64,000 nucleotides of DNA. Origin: Actinopolyspora mortivallis DSM 44261. GTDB taxonomy: Bacteria; Actinomycetota; Actinomycetes; Mycobacteriales; Pseudonocardiaceae. Every line of letters begins with the position of its first letter. Positions within the stretch are counted from its first letter, which is position 1. This document shows positions 8,611 to 16,458 of this stretch, piece after piece. A model generated the notes under the pieces. The model was not told the origin of the DNA, did not search any database, and saw only the letters and a list, made by a program, of their open reading frames with translations. Position numbers and translations under genes: made by a program. The stretch spans positions 2,608,433 to 2,672,432 of the forward strand of contig NZ_KB913024.1 of NCBI RefSeq assembly GCF_000384035.1. Reading direction: 5' to 3'.

Positions 8611-8734
8611 GGCAGATGAGCAGGGATGTCCGGGATATCCACACTGGCGCTGTGACCATCCCGTGACCGACACGCCGAGCAGAGGCTTGGGAACCTCCCG
8701 GCGTGTCGACACACACTTCCCCTCCCCAACCACC
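8611..8734 (-). promoter_or_regulatory. putative CRISPR leader
   Basis: If the array is transcribed on the minus strand, this gene-free stretch is where the leader and promoter should lie. The sequence is not strongly AT-rich and no promoter boxes are convincing, so this rests on array orientation only. Confidence 0.35.
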
Positions 8735-8763
8735 GAGTCCCCGCCTGCGCGGGGGTACATGTC
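8735..8763 (+). repeat. solitary type I-E-like CRISPR repeat
   Basis: A 29-nt segment reads GAGTCCCCGC, a four-base loop, then GCGGGGG and TACATGTC. This is the CCCCGC-N4-GCGGGG layout of actinobacterial type I-E repeats. Only one copy is present, about 125 bases beyond the orphan array, and its sequence is unrelated to that array's repeats. Confidence 0.35.
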
Positions 8764-8844
8764 CCGATTTTGCCTAAAACCGGCCCACCACGGCCCGTAC
8801 TTCTCGCTGCGGACACAGCACTGTCGTACCCGGACAGGGAGCGG

Positions 8845-9333
8845 TCAGTACCACTGGCCAGGCTGCCATACCACCAACGTGGCCCCTTGGGGCAGGATCG
8901 CGGTCACGGCGGCCTCACAGTTCCGTTCACCGGGACACATACGATTGTTCAGCACGATGAGGTCGCGGGCACGCCCGGAGACCTCCTCGCGCCCGCTGGT
9001 TTCGGTGAGTTCGGTGCCGTCCTGGTCGTAGACCAGCCCGGTGGTTTGTCCGCCGGTGTAGTCGGGCAGCCGTGAGCGCACCCGTTCGACCCAGCGGTGG
9101 TCTCCGGCCGCGTCGGTGGGGACGCGGTCCAGCGTGGACGGGTGCGGCAGGCTCGGCGGGGGCTGCTCGCCGCTCACGCCGAGGGTGGCCAGATAGCCCA
9201 CCACGTGCCCGCGGGTGCTCTCGGACAGGGCCAGCACGTCGTCGACGAGTTCACGGGCGTGCTGGAACAGCGCCACGGCCTCGGCCAACTCGGCCGTACT
9301 GCTGCCCGTTTGCTGCCCGCGAGAAATCCGCAC
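8845..9333 (-). pseudogene. SCP1.201/DddA-like deaminase relic lacking the catalytic HxE
   Basis: The protein (about 162 residues from a GTG at 9333) has an N-terminal helical region (ELAEAVALFQHARELVDDVL), then WVERVRSRLPDYTGGQTTG, LVYDQDGTELTETSGRE and a C-terminal LIVLNNRMCPGERNCEAAV...LPQGATLVVW. This is the frame of the SCP1.201-like deaminase family, which includes the double-stranded DNA deaminase DddA. The stretch between the SGR motif and the VINN-type strand, which should carry the catalytic His-x-Glu and following helix, is missing; only the zinc-binding C-x-C-type half remains. It is therefore probably inactive, or an immunity-like remnant. It starts 32 bases past the tRNA-Met 3' end. 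Confidence 0.65.
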
Positions 9334-9365
9334 GGACGAACCGGGCGGATTTTCCCCCGGTGTTG

Positions 9366-9443
9366 TGGTGGGACGGGTGGGACTTGAACCCACGACAAGA
9401 CGAATTATGAGTTCGCTGCTCTGACCTGCTGAGCTACCGCCCC
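9366..9443 (-). tRNA. tRNA-Met (CAT)
   Basis: The minus strand gives an acceptor GGGGCGG pairing CCGTCCC, a D arm GCTC/GAGC, an anticodon loop CTCATAA and a T loop TTCAAGT. Discriminator A and an encoded CCA end at 9366. The anticodon CAT with this body fits elongator Met. The accessory patch lies on its 3' side, a usual integration position. Confidence 0.93.
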
Positions 9444-9582
9444 GCGCGGACCGTACGCACTGATCGTATCGGGTCCGCTGCCCCCTGGTGCGCCGGGGTC
9501 CGCGTGACTCCAGGGTACCGTTCCCACGAAAAGATCGGCGCACCCGAAGTGCGCCGATCCCGTGATCCAGTCCGGCGGGCTC

Positions 9583-9795
9583 TCAACGGCCGATGAACAT
9601 CGTGATGTCGAACGAACCGGTCAGCTGGCCGATGATCACGGTGGTCGCCAACAGCGCACTCACCCCCGCCGTTGTCAGCAACGCCAACATGACCAGGTAA
9701 ACCAGCGCCTTGAGCGGCTTCGGCAGTCGGCTCACCGACGAGAAGTCGGGCAACGAGAGCTGCCGAGGATCCTTTCCGATACCGGGTGCGGACAT
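9583..9795 (-). CDS. small single-pass membrane protein
   Basis: A 70-residue protein with a polar N-terminus (MSAPGIGKDPRQLSLPDFSS) and one long hydrophobic stretch (about residues 27-60, ALVYLVMLALLTTAGVSALL and onward). The ATG at 9795 has a GGGGGAG site 5-6 bases upstream. It lies between two tRNA genes on the same strand. Family unknown; similar small proteins occur beside tRNA genes in related genomes, but I cannot verify that here. Confidence 0.6.
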   Translation of the reverse strand: MSAPGIGKDPRQLSLPDFSSVSRLPKPLKALVYLVMLALLTTAGVSALLATTVIIGQLTGSFDITMFIGR

Positions 9796-10280
9796 GATAT
9801 CTCCCCCGTTTCCTGCGATCCCCTGTCATATTCCCTCGCCCCGGGGACGAAGAGCGAGGAGGCCACGTTGTGTTCTCGCGGCAACGAATCGATCGCGACA
9901 ACCACTCTACTCCGGCGGTCTCTCCCACCTGGAGGCAGCGATCAAGCCGTGTACTGCACAAATAAACGAACGGTCACTGTCGCCGCACCCACAAGATCGT
10001 CAATGGACCACGGATCGTTACCCGAGACTGACCTTTCCGACACCGATGCACCCGATCGGATGTATCCGGGATGATGGCACTTCGATGCGCAGCACCCCGC
10101 CGGAAAACCGAAAACCGGAGAACACCGTAGGATCCGACGTCTGAGGACGACTGGGAAAGGCGCGGGGCACCTCTTCTCGTCCCTTCCCGGAAACGGACGA
10201 TCCACGCCTCAACGGACAGGAGACATTCCGGACGGTCCCGTACACACTCCTCGCCGGGGAAACCCGGGACACACAAAGAA
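9796..10280. other. intergenic stretch between small membrane gene and tRNA-Asn terminator
   Basis: About 485 bases. Overlapping frames on both strands lack coding character. It contains AT-richer segments around 9940-10080 but no recognisable RNA, repeat or gene. Confidence 0.4.
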
Positions 10281-10300
10281 GCCCAGGCTTTCACCTGGGC
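10281..10300 (-). terminator. rho-independent terminator of tRNA-Asn
   Basis: On the minus strand GCCCAGG, a 6-nt loop, CCTGGGC, then TTCTTTG follows the tRNA by 5 bases. This is one of the few hairpin-plus-T-run terminators in the window. Confidence 0.85.
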
Positions 10301-10305
10301 CCTTG

Positions 10306-10377
<72 letters not shown>

Positions 10378-10484
10378 ATGTTTTCTTTTCTCCCAGCGCC
10401 CCGCGCTGACGTCATCTACTGTAGCGCACCCGCGAACCCGCCCGAACACCCCCCTCCCCTCGCGGCAAAATCCCTGCTCAGAAC

Positions 10485-11246
10485 CTATTCGCGCCATGCG
10501 ACGACGAAGATCCGCCGGAACGGGAACCACGTGGACCCGTCGGCCTCGCGCGGATAGACCTCCCGCAGCCGCGGCGCCAGCTCGTCCAGGAAACACCGCC
10601 ACCGCCGCTCGCCCAGCAACGCCCGCACGGGACGCAACGCGGTTCCGCACAACCAGTCCAACACGGGATCGGCACCGTACAGCTGGTGCGCGTAGGTACT
10701 CTCCCACGCGTCGACCCGAACCCCCGGCCCGGTCAGCCCGCGCGCGTACTCCACCGGCTCCGCCACGCACTCCGGCCCTCGCGGAACCCCTCCCAGCTCC
10801 TCGGCCCACTCCGGCTCGGTGGCCAGCCGGTACAACGTCCGGTGCGCCGGGGCGTCGAAGTTTCCGGGCACCTGCATTCCGAGAACCGCCCCCGAGCCCA
10901 GCGCACGCAGCCAACCACGAACCAGCTCCAGATGCCCCGGCACCCAGTGCAGAACCGCGTTGCAGAACACCACGTCGGTGTCGGAGGGAGGTTCCCACTC
11001 CCGCACGTCCTCCACCCGCGCGGGAACCCCGGCCGCCACGGCGGCGCGCACCATCTCCGGGGAGGAGTCCAGCGCCTCCAGTCGCGCCCGCGGCCACCTG
11101 CGGGTCAACAGCGGAGTGACATCACCGGCTCCGCATCCCAGGTCGACCACCCGCCGCGCCGGGTTCTCCCCCATCCTGGCGAGCAGATCGACAGCGGGAC
11201 GCTGCCGGTACGCGGCGAACTCCAGGTACTTTTCCGGATCCCACAC
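10485..11246 (-). CDS. tam: trans-aconitate 2-methyltransferase
   Basis: An S-adenosylmethionine-dependent methyltransferase of 253 residues that esterifies trans-aconitate, an aconitase inhibitor. It opens MWDPEKYLEFAAYRQRPAVD, the Tam signature. The SAM-binding motif I is VVDLGCGAGDVTPLL, followed by LEALDSSPEMV and VVFCNAVLHWVPGH. It starts with GTG at 11244-11246, with GAGGAG upstream. A palindrome lies 26 bases before the start. The next minus-strand gene upstream ends at 11329. Confidence 0.93.
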   Translation of the reverse strand: MWDPEKYLEFAAYRQRPAVDLLARMGENPARRVVDLGCGAGDVTPLLTRRWPRARLEALDSSPEMVRAAVAAGVPARVEDVREWEPPSDTDVVFCNAVLHWVPGHLELVRGWLRALGSGAVLGMQVPGNFDAPAHRTLYRLATEPEWAEELGGVPRGPECVAEPVEYARGLTGPGVRVDAWESTYAHQLYGADPVLDWLCGTALRPVRALLGERRWRCFLDELAPRLREVYPREADGSTWFPFRRIFVVAWRE

Positions 11247-11271
11247 GGGACGTCACTCCTCGAAACCATTA

Positions 11272-11289
11272 ACAGTACGACCGTACTGT
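11272..11289. promoter_or_regulatory. operator-like inverted repeat upstream of tam
   Basis: ACAGTAC-GACC-GTACTGT has perfect 7-bp arms with a 4-bp centre, the size of many TetR-family operators. It sits 26-43 bases upstream of the tam start, where it could cover the promoter. Confidence 0.5.
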
Positions 11290-11328
11290 ATACGGGTTCG
11301 GCCGGAGAAGAAAGCGTGTGGGAAGAAC

Positions 11329-11874
11329 TCACACCGAGCCGCGTTCCTCGTCCGCCAGACGCCGGGCGACCTCGTCCGCGTACTCGGCCAGGGTCTTCTC
11401 GTCGGCGTCGCGGTCCGGTCGCACCTGCAACACCGTTCCGTCCCTGCCGGGAACCCTCCGCCGCACGAAACGGGCACCGCCCATCGGCAACTCACGGTAC
11501 TGGGTCGACCTGATCGAACCGGTCACCCTGGCGTGCACCACGTCCGGCAACCGGCCGGGGGCCTCCAACCGGAAACGCCGCCGGGGCAGGTCACGCAGCA
11601 ACACGGCCCCTCCGGCGCTACGGTGCTCACTCGCCTCCGTCAGCACCAGCACCCCGTCCCGCCAGACGGCCCGGTTCACCAGATGCCAGCCGATCCTGCG
11701 CGAGCCGGCGGGCTCGGGAACCCACAGACCGTGGTTGGTGGCCACCAAGGCGCCCTCCGGGCTCCGTGCGGAGGCCAGCACCCGCTCCTCCGGCCCCAGC
11801 ACCCCGTCGAAACGCTCCGGCAGCTCGGCGGTACCGCGCAGCCGCGCGAGCACCCGCCCGAACCAGGAGGTCAT
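11329..11874 (-). CDS. conserved hypothetical protein coupled to dnaG
   Basis: A soluble 181-residue protein (MTSWFGRVLARLRGTAELPE...) with a beta-rich pattern such as PEERVLASARSPEGALVATNHGLWVP, which looks like a PH-like or single propeller-blade fold. Its start overlaps the dnaG stop by 4 bp. Proteins of this kind commonly follow dnaG in Pseudonocardiales, but the role is unknown. No signal peptide or membrane segment. Confidence 0.75.
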   Translation of the reverse strand: MTSWFGRVLARLRGTAELPERFDGVLGPEERVLASARSPEGALVATNHGLWVPEPAGSRRIGWHLVNRAVWRDGVLVLTEASEHRSAGGAVLLRDLPRRRFRLEAPGRLPDVVHARVTGSIRSTQYRELPMGGARFVRRRVPGRDGTVLQVRPDRDADEKTLAEYADEVARRLADEERGSV

Positions 11875-13769
11875 GTCACACCCTCCACCGCCTGCTGCAA
11901 CAGCGACTTGTGGTACTGCTCCAGAGCGACCAGATCACCGAACAACGCCCGGTACTCCTCGGCGTTCTCCAAGGGGGAGAGCCGCTGTACCCGCGACTTG
12001 ATGTCGTCGATCTGGCGGGCGACCAACCGTTCTCGGACCCTGCCGAGCACCCCGCTGACATAGCGGTGATCCTGCTCGGACTTGGTGTCCGGGGCCTCGA
12101 CCGCCAACTGTGACAACAGTCGGACGGTGGTCTCGTCGGGACACTGGGCGCGCACGGCCTCCACCAGGGAGGCCCCCGCCAGCCCGGACTGGGTACCGCC
12201 CGCCTTCAACAGGGCCTCGTGCAACGCCTTGTACGCCGACTCAGTGAACGCCTCCTCGGGCAGGGAGTCGTAGACCGGACCCGCCAGGGCCGGCGCCTGC
12301 AACGCCGCCTTCAACGCCTCCCGCTGACACCAGCGCGGATCGTGACGGGCGGGCCGCTCCGGCAGGTCCGCCCCCACTTCGGTCGTACCTGCCGCGGAAG
12401 CGCGCCGCACACCCCGGCGCCGCGACTCCCGCACGGGCTCGCCCGCGTACTCCCGCACGCGGCGGACGACCTGGTTCTCGTCGTTCCAACCGGTCCAGTG
12501 CGCGAGCTGCACCGCGTAACCGGTCCGGCTGGCCTGGTCCTTGATCCGGGCGACCAACGGAACCGTTCTGCGCAGCGCGGCCACCCGTCCGTCCACCGAG
12601 TCGAGGTCGTAGCCATCCAGCAGGCTGCGGATGGCGAACTCGAACAGCGGACGCCGCCGGGCCACCAGGTCGCGGACCGCCCGGTCGCCGTGGTGCTGGC
12701 GCAGTTCGCAGGGATCCCTGCCCTCGGGGGTGATGGCCACGTAGGTCTGCGCGGCGAACTGCTGCTCACCCTCGAAAGCCTTCAGAGCCGCGTTCTGGCC
12801 CGCCTCGTCCCCGTCGAAGGTGTAGATGACCTCGCCCCGGAAGGTGTCGTCGTCCATCATCAGCCGACGCAGCACCCCGAGATGCTCCTCGCCGAAGGCC
12901 GTGCCGCAGGAGGCCACGGCGGTGGGCACCCCGGCGAGGTGCATCGCCATCACGTCGGTGTAGCCCTCCACCACCACGGCCTGGTGCCGCCTGGCGATCT
13001 CCCTCTTGGCCAGGTCCAGCCCGAACAGCACCTGGGACTTGTTGAACAGCGGGGTGGCGGGGGTGTTGACGTACTTCGCCTCGATCGGGTCCTCGTCGAA
13101 GACACGACGGGCGCCGAAACCGACCACGTCACCACCCAGATCCCGCAGCGGCCACAGCAGACGTCGGTGGAAGCGGTCGATCGGCCCCCTCCGTCCCTCC
13201 CGGGACAACCCGGCCTTGTAGAGCTCCTCCAGCTCGAAACCCTTGTTCAGCAGGTGTTTGGTCAGCCGGTCCCACCCACTGGGCGCGAAGCCGCAGCCGA
13301 AGCGGGCGGCGGCCGACTCGTCGAAACCGCGTTCCAGCAGGAACTCCCTGGCCGGCTGGGCCTCCCCGGAACGCAGCTGCTCGGCGTAGAACTCGGCGGC
13401 CAGTCGGTTCGCCTCCACCAGTCGGGTCCGGGTACCGGGCTCACGTCTGCTCGTGGGCTCTCCGCCCTCGTAACGCAGCCGCACTCCCACCCGGTCGGCC
13501 AGGCGCTCCACGGACTCGACGAAACCGAGATGCTCGGTCTTCATCAGGAACGCGATCACGTCGCCGCCCTCACCACAGCCGAAGCAGTGGAAGGTCCCGT
13601 GGTTGGGGCGCACGTTGAACGAGGGGGTCTTCTCGTCGTGGAAGGGGCACAGCCCCTTCAACGCACCCCCTCCGGCACGGCGTAACGCGACGTACTCACC
13701 GACGATCTCGTCGATCCGGTTGAGTTCGCGGACTTCGGCGATGTCGCTCTCCCGGATTCGTCCCGCCAC
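11871..13769 (-). CDS. dnaG: DNA primase
   Basis: The 632-residue primase makes RNA primers at the replication fork. The N-terminal CHC2 zinc domain is visible (LCPFHDEKTPSF and HGTFHCFGCGEGGD). The TOPRIM core contains VVVEGYTDVMA and the YTFDGDEAGQNAA metal motif. A C-terminal DnaB-binding domain follows (DPRWCQREALKAALQ to the end). Length matches actinobacterial DnaG. The downstream hypothetical gene is translationally coupled. Confidence 0.97.
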   Translation of the reverse strand: MAGRIRESDIAEVRELNRIDEIVGEYVALRRAGGGALKGLCPFHDEKTPSFNVRPNHGTFHCFGCGEGGDVIAFLMKTEHLGFVESVERLADRVGVRLRYEGGEPTSRREPGTRTRLVEANRLAAEFYAEQLRSGEAQPAREFLLERGFDESAAARFGCGFAPSGWDRLTKHLLNKGFELEELYKAGLSREGRRGPIDRFHRRLLWPLRDLGGDVVGFGARRVFDEDPIEAKYVNTPATPLFNKSQVLFGLDLAKREIARRHQAVVVEGYTDVMAMHLAGVPTAVASCGTAFGEEHLGVLRRLMMDDDTFRGEVIYTFDGDEAGQNAALKAFEGEQQFAAQTYVAITPEGRDPCELRQHHGDRAVRDLVARRRPLFEFAIRSLLDGYDLDSVDGRVAALRRTVPLVARIKDQASRTGYAVQLAHWTGWNDENQVVRRVREYAGEPVRESRRRGVRRASAAGTTEVGADLPERPARHDPRWCQREALKAALQAPALAGPVYDSLPEEAFTESAYKALHEALLKAGGTQSGLAGASLVEAVRAQCPDETTVRLLSQLAVEAPDTKSEQDHRYVSGVLGRVRERLVARQIDDIKSRVQRLSPLENAEEYRALFGDLVALEQYHKSLLQQAVEGVT

Positions 13770-13919
13770 ATGGTCAGTCTAAAGGGTCCTCGCGGCAGGG
13801 ACCCGTGATGGTCGCCGGAGTGCTGACGCCGTCGGCGGCGGGGCTCACCCGAACACCCCGAAACCACCCGACCGAGGCATCCACCGAGCACACCCGGGTT
13901 CTTCGGGCAGAATCGCGGT

Positions 13920-14861
13920 GTGCGATCCACGGAAGACGTCCTCGCCACGGAGTTCGACGAGCAGCGCGCTCGGTTGTTCGGACTCGCCTACCGACTCACG
14001 GGAAGCATCTCGGACTCCGAGGACGTGGTGGAGGAAACCCGGACGCGGCTCAGCGGCCTCCCCGGCACCGAGGCCCCCGAAGGGGACCGTCCCGAAGTCC
14101 AAACGACCCGAACCGTGGCCGCCCTCGCCCTGGAGCGGGCTCGGCTGGCGGTCAGCCGCCGGAAACACTACGTGGGCCCGTGGCTTCCGGAACCCATCGT
14201 GACCGAGCACCACTGCCCGGCCACGAACCCGCTCGGCAGCGTGGTGCGGGCCGAGGACGTACGCATGGCCGCACTGCGGATCGTCCAGCAGCTGCCCCCG
14301 GAACAGCGCGTGGCCCTGGTACTGCGCGAGGTGGTGGGGCTTCCCCTCACCGAGATCGCCGTCCTGCTCGGCTGCACCGAGGAGCGGGCCGGACACCACG
14401 CCTGCCGGGCACGCCGGACCGTGGACGAGGCACACCCGCCGCGACGGGTACCCGCATCCCAACAGCACGAGACGGTCCAGGCCCTGCTCGCGGCGCTCTC
14501 GGCGGAGGACCAGTGGGCGGTGGCCCGGATGCTGGACCCGCGGGTCAGCGTGCACGGGGACAGCGACGGCAAGGCGCGCACCGCGCTGCGTCCCGTGCAC
14601 GGCCGGGACAGGGTCACCCGTTTCCTGCTCGCCCTGATCCGCAGATACGCCAGCTCGGCCCTGAAGAACATGCGGTCCGTGCTGGTCAACGGTGATCCGG
14701 GACTGCTGTTGCCCGGTTCGCCGGCGGGCACCCCGTTCGACCGTGCGGTGGCCCCACGAGTAGTGGGCTTCGCGGTCCGCGACGGGCGTGCCGCCGAGAT
14801 CCACGACATCGTCAACCCCGACAAGCTCACCCGGGTTCGGCTGTTGGCCACGGCGCCGTGA
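13920..14861 (+). CDS. ECF41-type sigma factor with SnoaL-like C-terminal domain
   Basis: A 313-residue sigma factor of the SigJ/ECF41 group. Region 2 starts FDEQRARLFGLAYRLTGS and region 4 is LPPEQRVALVLREVVGLPLTEIAVLLG. Between them is YVGPWLPEP, the linker motif of ECF41. The C-terminal NTF2/SnoaL-like domain carries HGDSDGKARTA (the DGDGGGK-type motif) and ends NPDKLTRV. In this family the C-terminal domain controls activity, so no anti-sigma factor is needed. ECF41 genes usually sit beside a carboxymuconolactone decarboxylase or oxidoreductase; here none is adjacent. GTG start at 13920. Confidence 0.92.
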   Translation: MRSTEDVLATEFDEQRARLFGLAYRLTGSISDSEDVVEETRTRLSGLPGTEAPEGDRPEVQTTRTVAALALERARLAVSRRKHYVGPWLPEPIVTEHHCPATNPLGSVVRAEDVRMAALRIVQQLPPEQRVALVLREVVGLPLTEIAVLLGCTEERAGHHACRARRTVDEAHPPRRVPASQQHETVQALLAALSAEDQWAVARMLDPRVSVHGDSDGKARTALRPVHGRDRVTRFLLALIRRYASSALKNMRSVLVNGDPGLLLPGSPAGTPFDRAVAPRVVGFAVRDGRAAEIHDIVNPDKLTRVRLLATAP

Positions 14862-14871
14862 CGGCCCTCTC

Positions 14872-15978
14872 CTACCCCGCCTCACCTTCCGGGGATACGA
14901 CCCGGGCGAGGAAGTAGACGGCTCCCCCTCGGGAGTGGCGTACCAGGAACCAGAAGGGACGGTCCACCGTCACCCGCAGCGGTTCCGGTTCCTCCACCAA
15001 CGCGGTGAGCCGCATCATCGCCGCCGTGGCCGCCGCTCCCTCCAGGCCGTTCTCGTCCACCCGCAGCACCGCCTCGTGCACGGCTGTGGAGATCCGCAGC
15101 GGTTTCTCGGTGAGCCCACCGAAATCCGCCTCGGGGGTGAAGGCGGTGCGCATCCCCAGCGCGGTGAGCGGCTCGTTCAGCTCCGCCGAGCCCGTGACCT
15201 CGAACTTCGGCATCCTCAGTTCCACCTGCCGCTGCTGGGGGGCCGTGACCAGACGGCGCAGCCGCGCGGGGGTCAGTGCCGGTTCGGCCGCCTCCAGCGC
15301 GGAGTCGGGCAGCAGCACCAGCGCCTCCACCTCACCACGGGCGGGCAACCGCACCACCTGCCAGCCCTCGACACGGGCATAGCCCAGCGTCGCGTTCACC
15401 CGCATGGTGGGAACCGACCGGGTGCCTCCGGAAGCGTGGAACGGCAGCGGGGCGGTGTCCCGCCGCTCGAAGGCACTGTTCCAGGGGGTTCTCAGATAGA
15501 GCGCGTTGACCAGGGCGGCGACCGTCTCCGAGTCGACCGTTCCCGCCTTGACCAACTCCGGTATCAGCCCCCTGGTCACCTCGGCCACGTCCGCGTTGAT
15601 CTCCTGCCGGGCTCGCTCCGGGGCGACGCGGAAGGGCGTGGTGCGTATCCGGCTTCCGGGCCAGTCGGAGAACTCCGCGCGGTACTCGGCACGCGGAACG
15701 AGTTCCTCGTCGACCCACAACCGGTTGGCCACGGCGGCGTCCACGTCCTCGGCGACGGCGACGGTCTGCTCGGCCACCGCGCGCAGCTGTTCGGGGAAAC
15801 GTCCGTCGGGCTCGGCCCCCAGCATCCGTGCCGTCTCCGCCCGGGTACTCCCTCGGGCGGCCGAGGCGAGCATACCGAGCGTGCTCACCACCGAATAGGG
15901 TGACCAGCAGAAGTTGCGCCCGACCTCGGAGGTGAGAACTCGGTGCAGGCGCAGCGGGAATTCGAGTTGTGCGTCCAC
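14872..15978 (-). CDS. serpin-family protease inhibitor
   Basis: A 368-residue serpin. Family marks include FCWSPYSVVSTLGMLASAARGST, NALYLRTPWNSAFE, MRVNATLGYA, ALVLLPD and the C-terminal VDRPFWFLVRH. The reactive loop reads VDENGLEGAAATAAMMRLTA. By hinge alignment P15 is Gly and P11-P9 are Ala, P14 is Leu and P12 is Gly, and P1 falls near Thr, so inhibition is plausible but the hinge is not ideal. No signal peptide, so it should act in the cytoplasm. It is convergent with the ECF41 gene and interrupts the dnaG-dgt neighbourhood. Serpins are rare and patchy in bacteria. Confidence 0.92.
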   Translation of the reverse strand: MDAQLEFPLRLHRVLTSEVGRNFCWSPYSVVSTLGMLASAARGSTRAETARMLGAEPDGRFPEQLRAVAEQTVAVAEDVDAAVANRLWVDEELVPRAEYRAEFSDWPGSRIRTTPFRVAPERARQEINADVAEVTRGLIPELVKAGTVDSETVAALVNALYLRTPWNSAFERRDTAPLPFHASGGTRSVPTMRVNATLGYARVEGWQVVRLPARGEVEALVLLPDSALEAAEPALTPARLRRLVTAPQQRQVELRMPKFEVTGSAELNEPLTALGMRTAFTPEADFGGLTEKPLRISTAVHEAVLRVDENGLEGAAATAAMMRLTALVEEPEPLRVTVDRPFWFLVRHSRGGAVYFLARVVSPEGEAG

Positions 15979-16135
15979 GATGACGTCGCGCTCCGATCCA
16001 CCACGGGAGCCGCTTCGCTCCGGTCCCGCGCGAGTCTGCCACTCCCCGGTGGCTCGGGGCGAGTGTGAGCGGGCTTTCCGGTGCTCGTCACCGTCCGGCT
16101 CGATCGGTGAGCCCGCCGTGGCTCTCCCCTGCGGC

Positions 16136-16333
16136 TCAGCGCAGGGACTCCTCCTCGATGTCGGCCAGCCCCATCAGCCGAAGCTCCTGGGCGATGTAGC
16201 CCGCTGCGCGTTCGGCAGCGGGGTCCTGCCAGCGCAGGTCCTTCACCCAGTCGGCGACGTTGTCGCAGTTGACATAGGGCTCCCCGTCGACGACGAGCTT
16301 CTGGATGTGGTGCCGGTTCGTCTCGTTGGACAT
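16136..16333 (-). CDS. small hypothetical protein, 65 residues
   Basis: The translation starts MSNETNRHHIQKLVVDGEPY and has an acidic, helical C-terminus (AAGYIAQELRLMGLADIEEE). The ATG at 16331-16333 is preceded by GAGGAGA at about 7 bases, so it is chosen over an upstream in-frame start. Soluble; function unknown. Confidence 0.7.
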   Translation of the reverse strand: MSNETNRHHIQKLVVDGEPYVNCDNVADWVKDLRWQDPAAERAAGYIAQELRLMGLADIEEESLR

Positions 16334-16458
16334 CGGGGGTCTCCTCGCGGCCTCACGGACCTGTTTCACTCGAAAGAGTTAATCATGACCAGCGAAAATC
16401 ACGCTACGTGTCAGCGTGCCCCAACAGGAACGGCAAACGCCGCCCTGTCTGACATAGC

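Noticed and set aside
7811..9031. A plus-strand frame running through the CRISPR array
   Set aside because: It only reads repeated CDPRQPRKAGAT-type peptides from the CRISPR repeats; the array and relics explain the sequence.
7626..9443. A full integrated element with att repeats at tRNA-Met
   Set aside because: I looked for a second copy of the tRNA-Met 3' end near 7600-8130 and found none, so island boundaries cannot be claimed.
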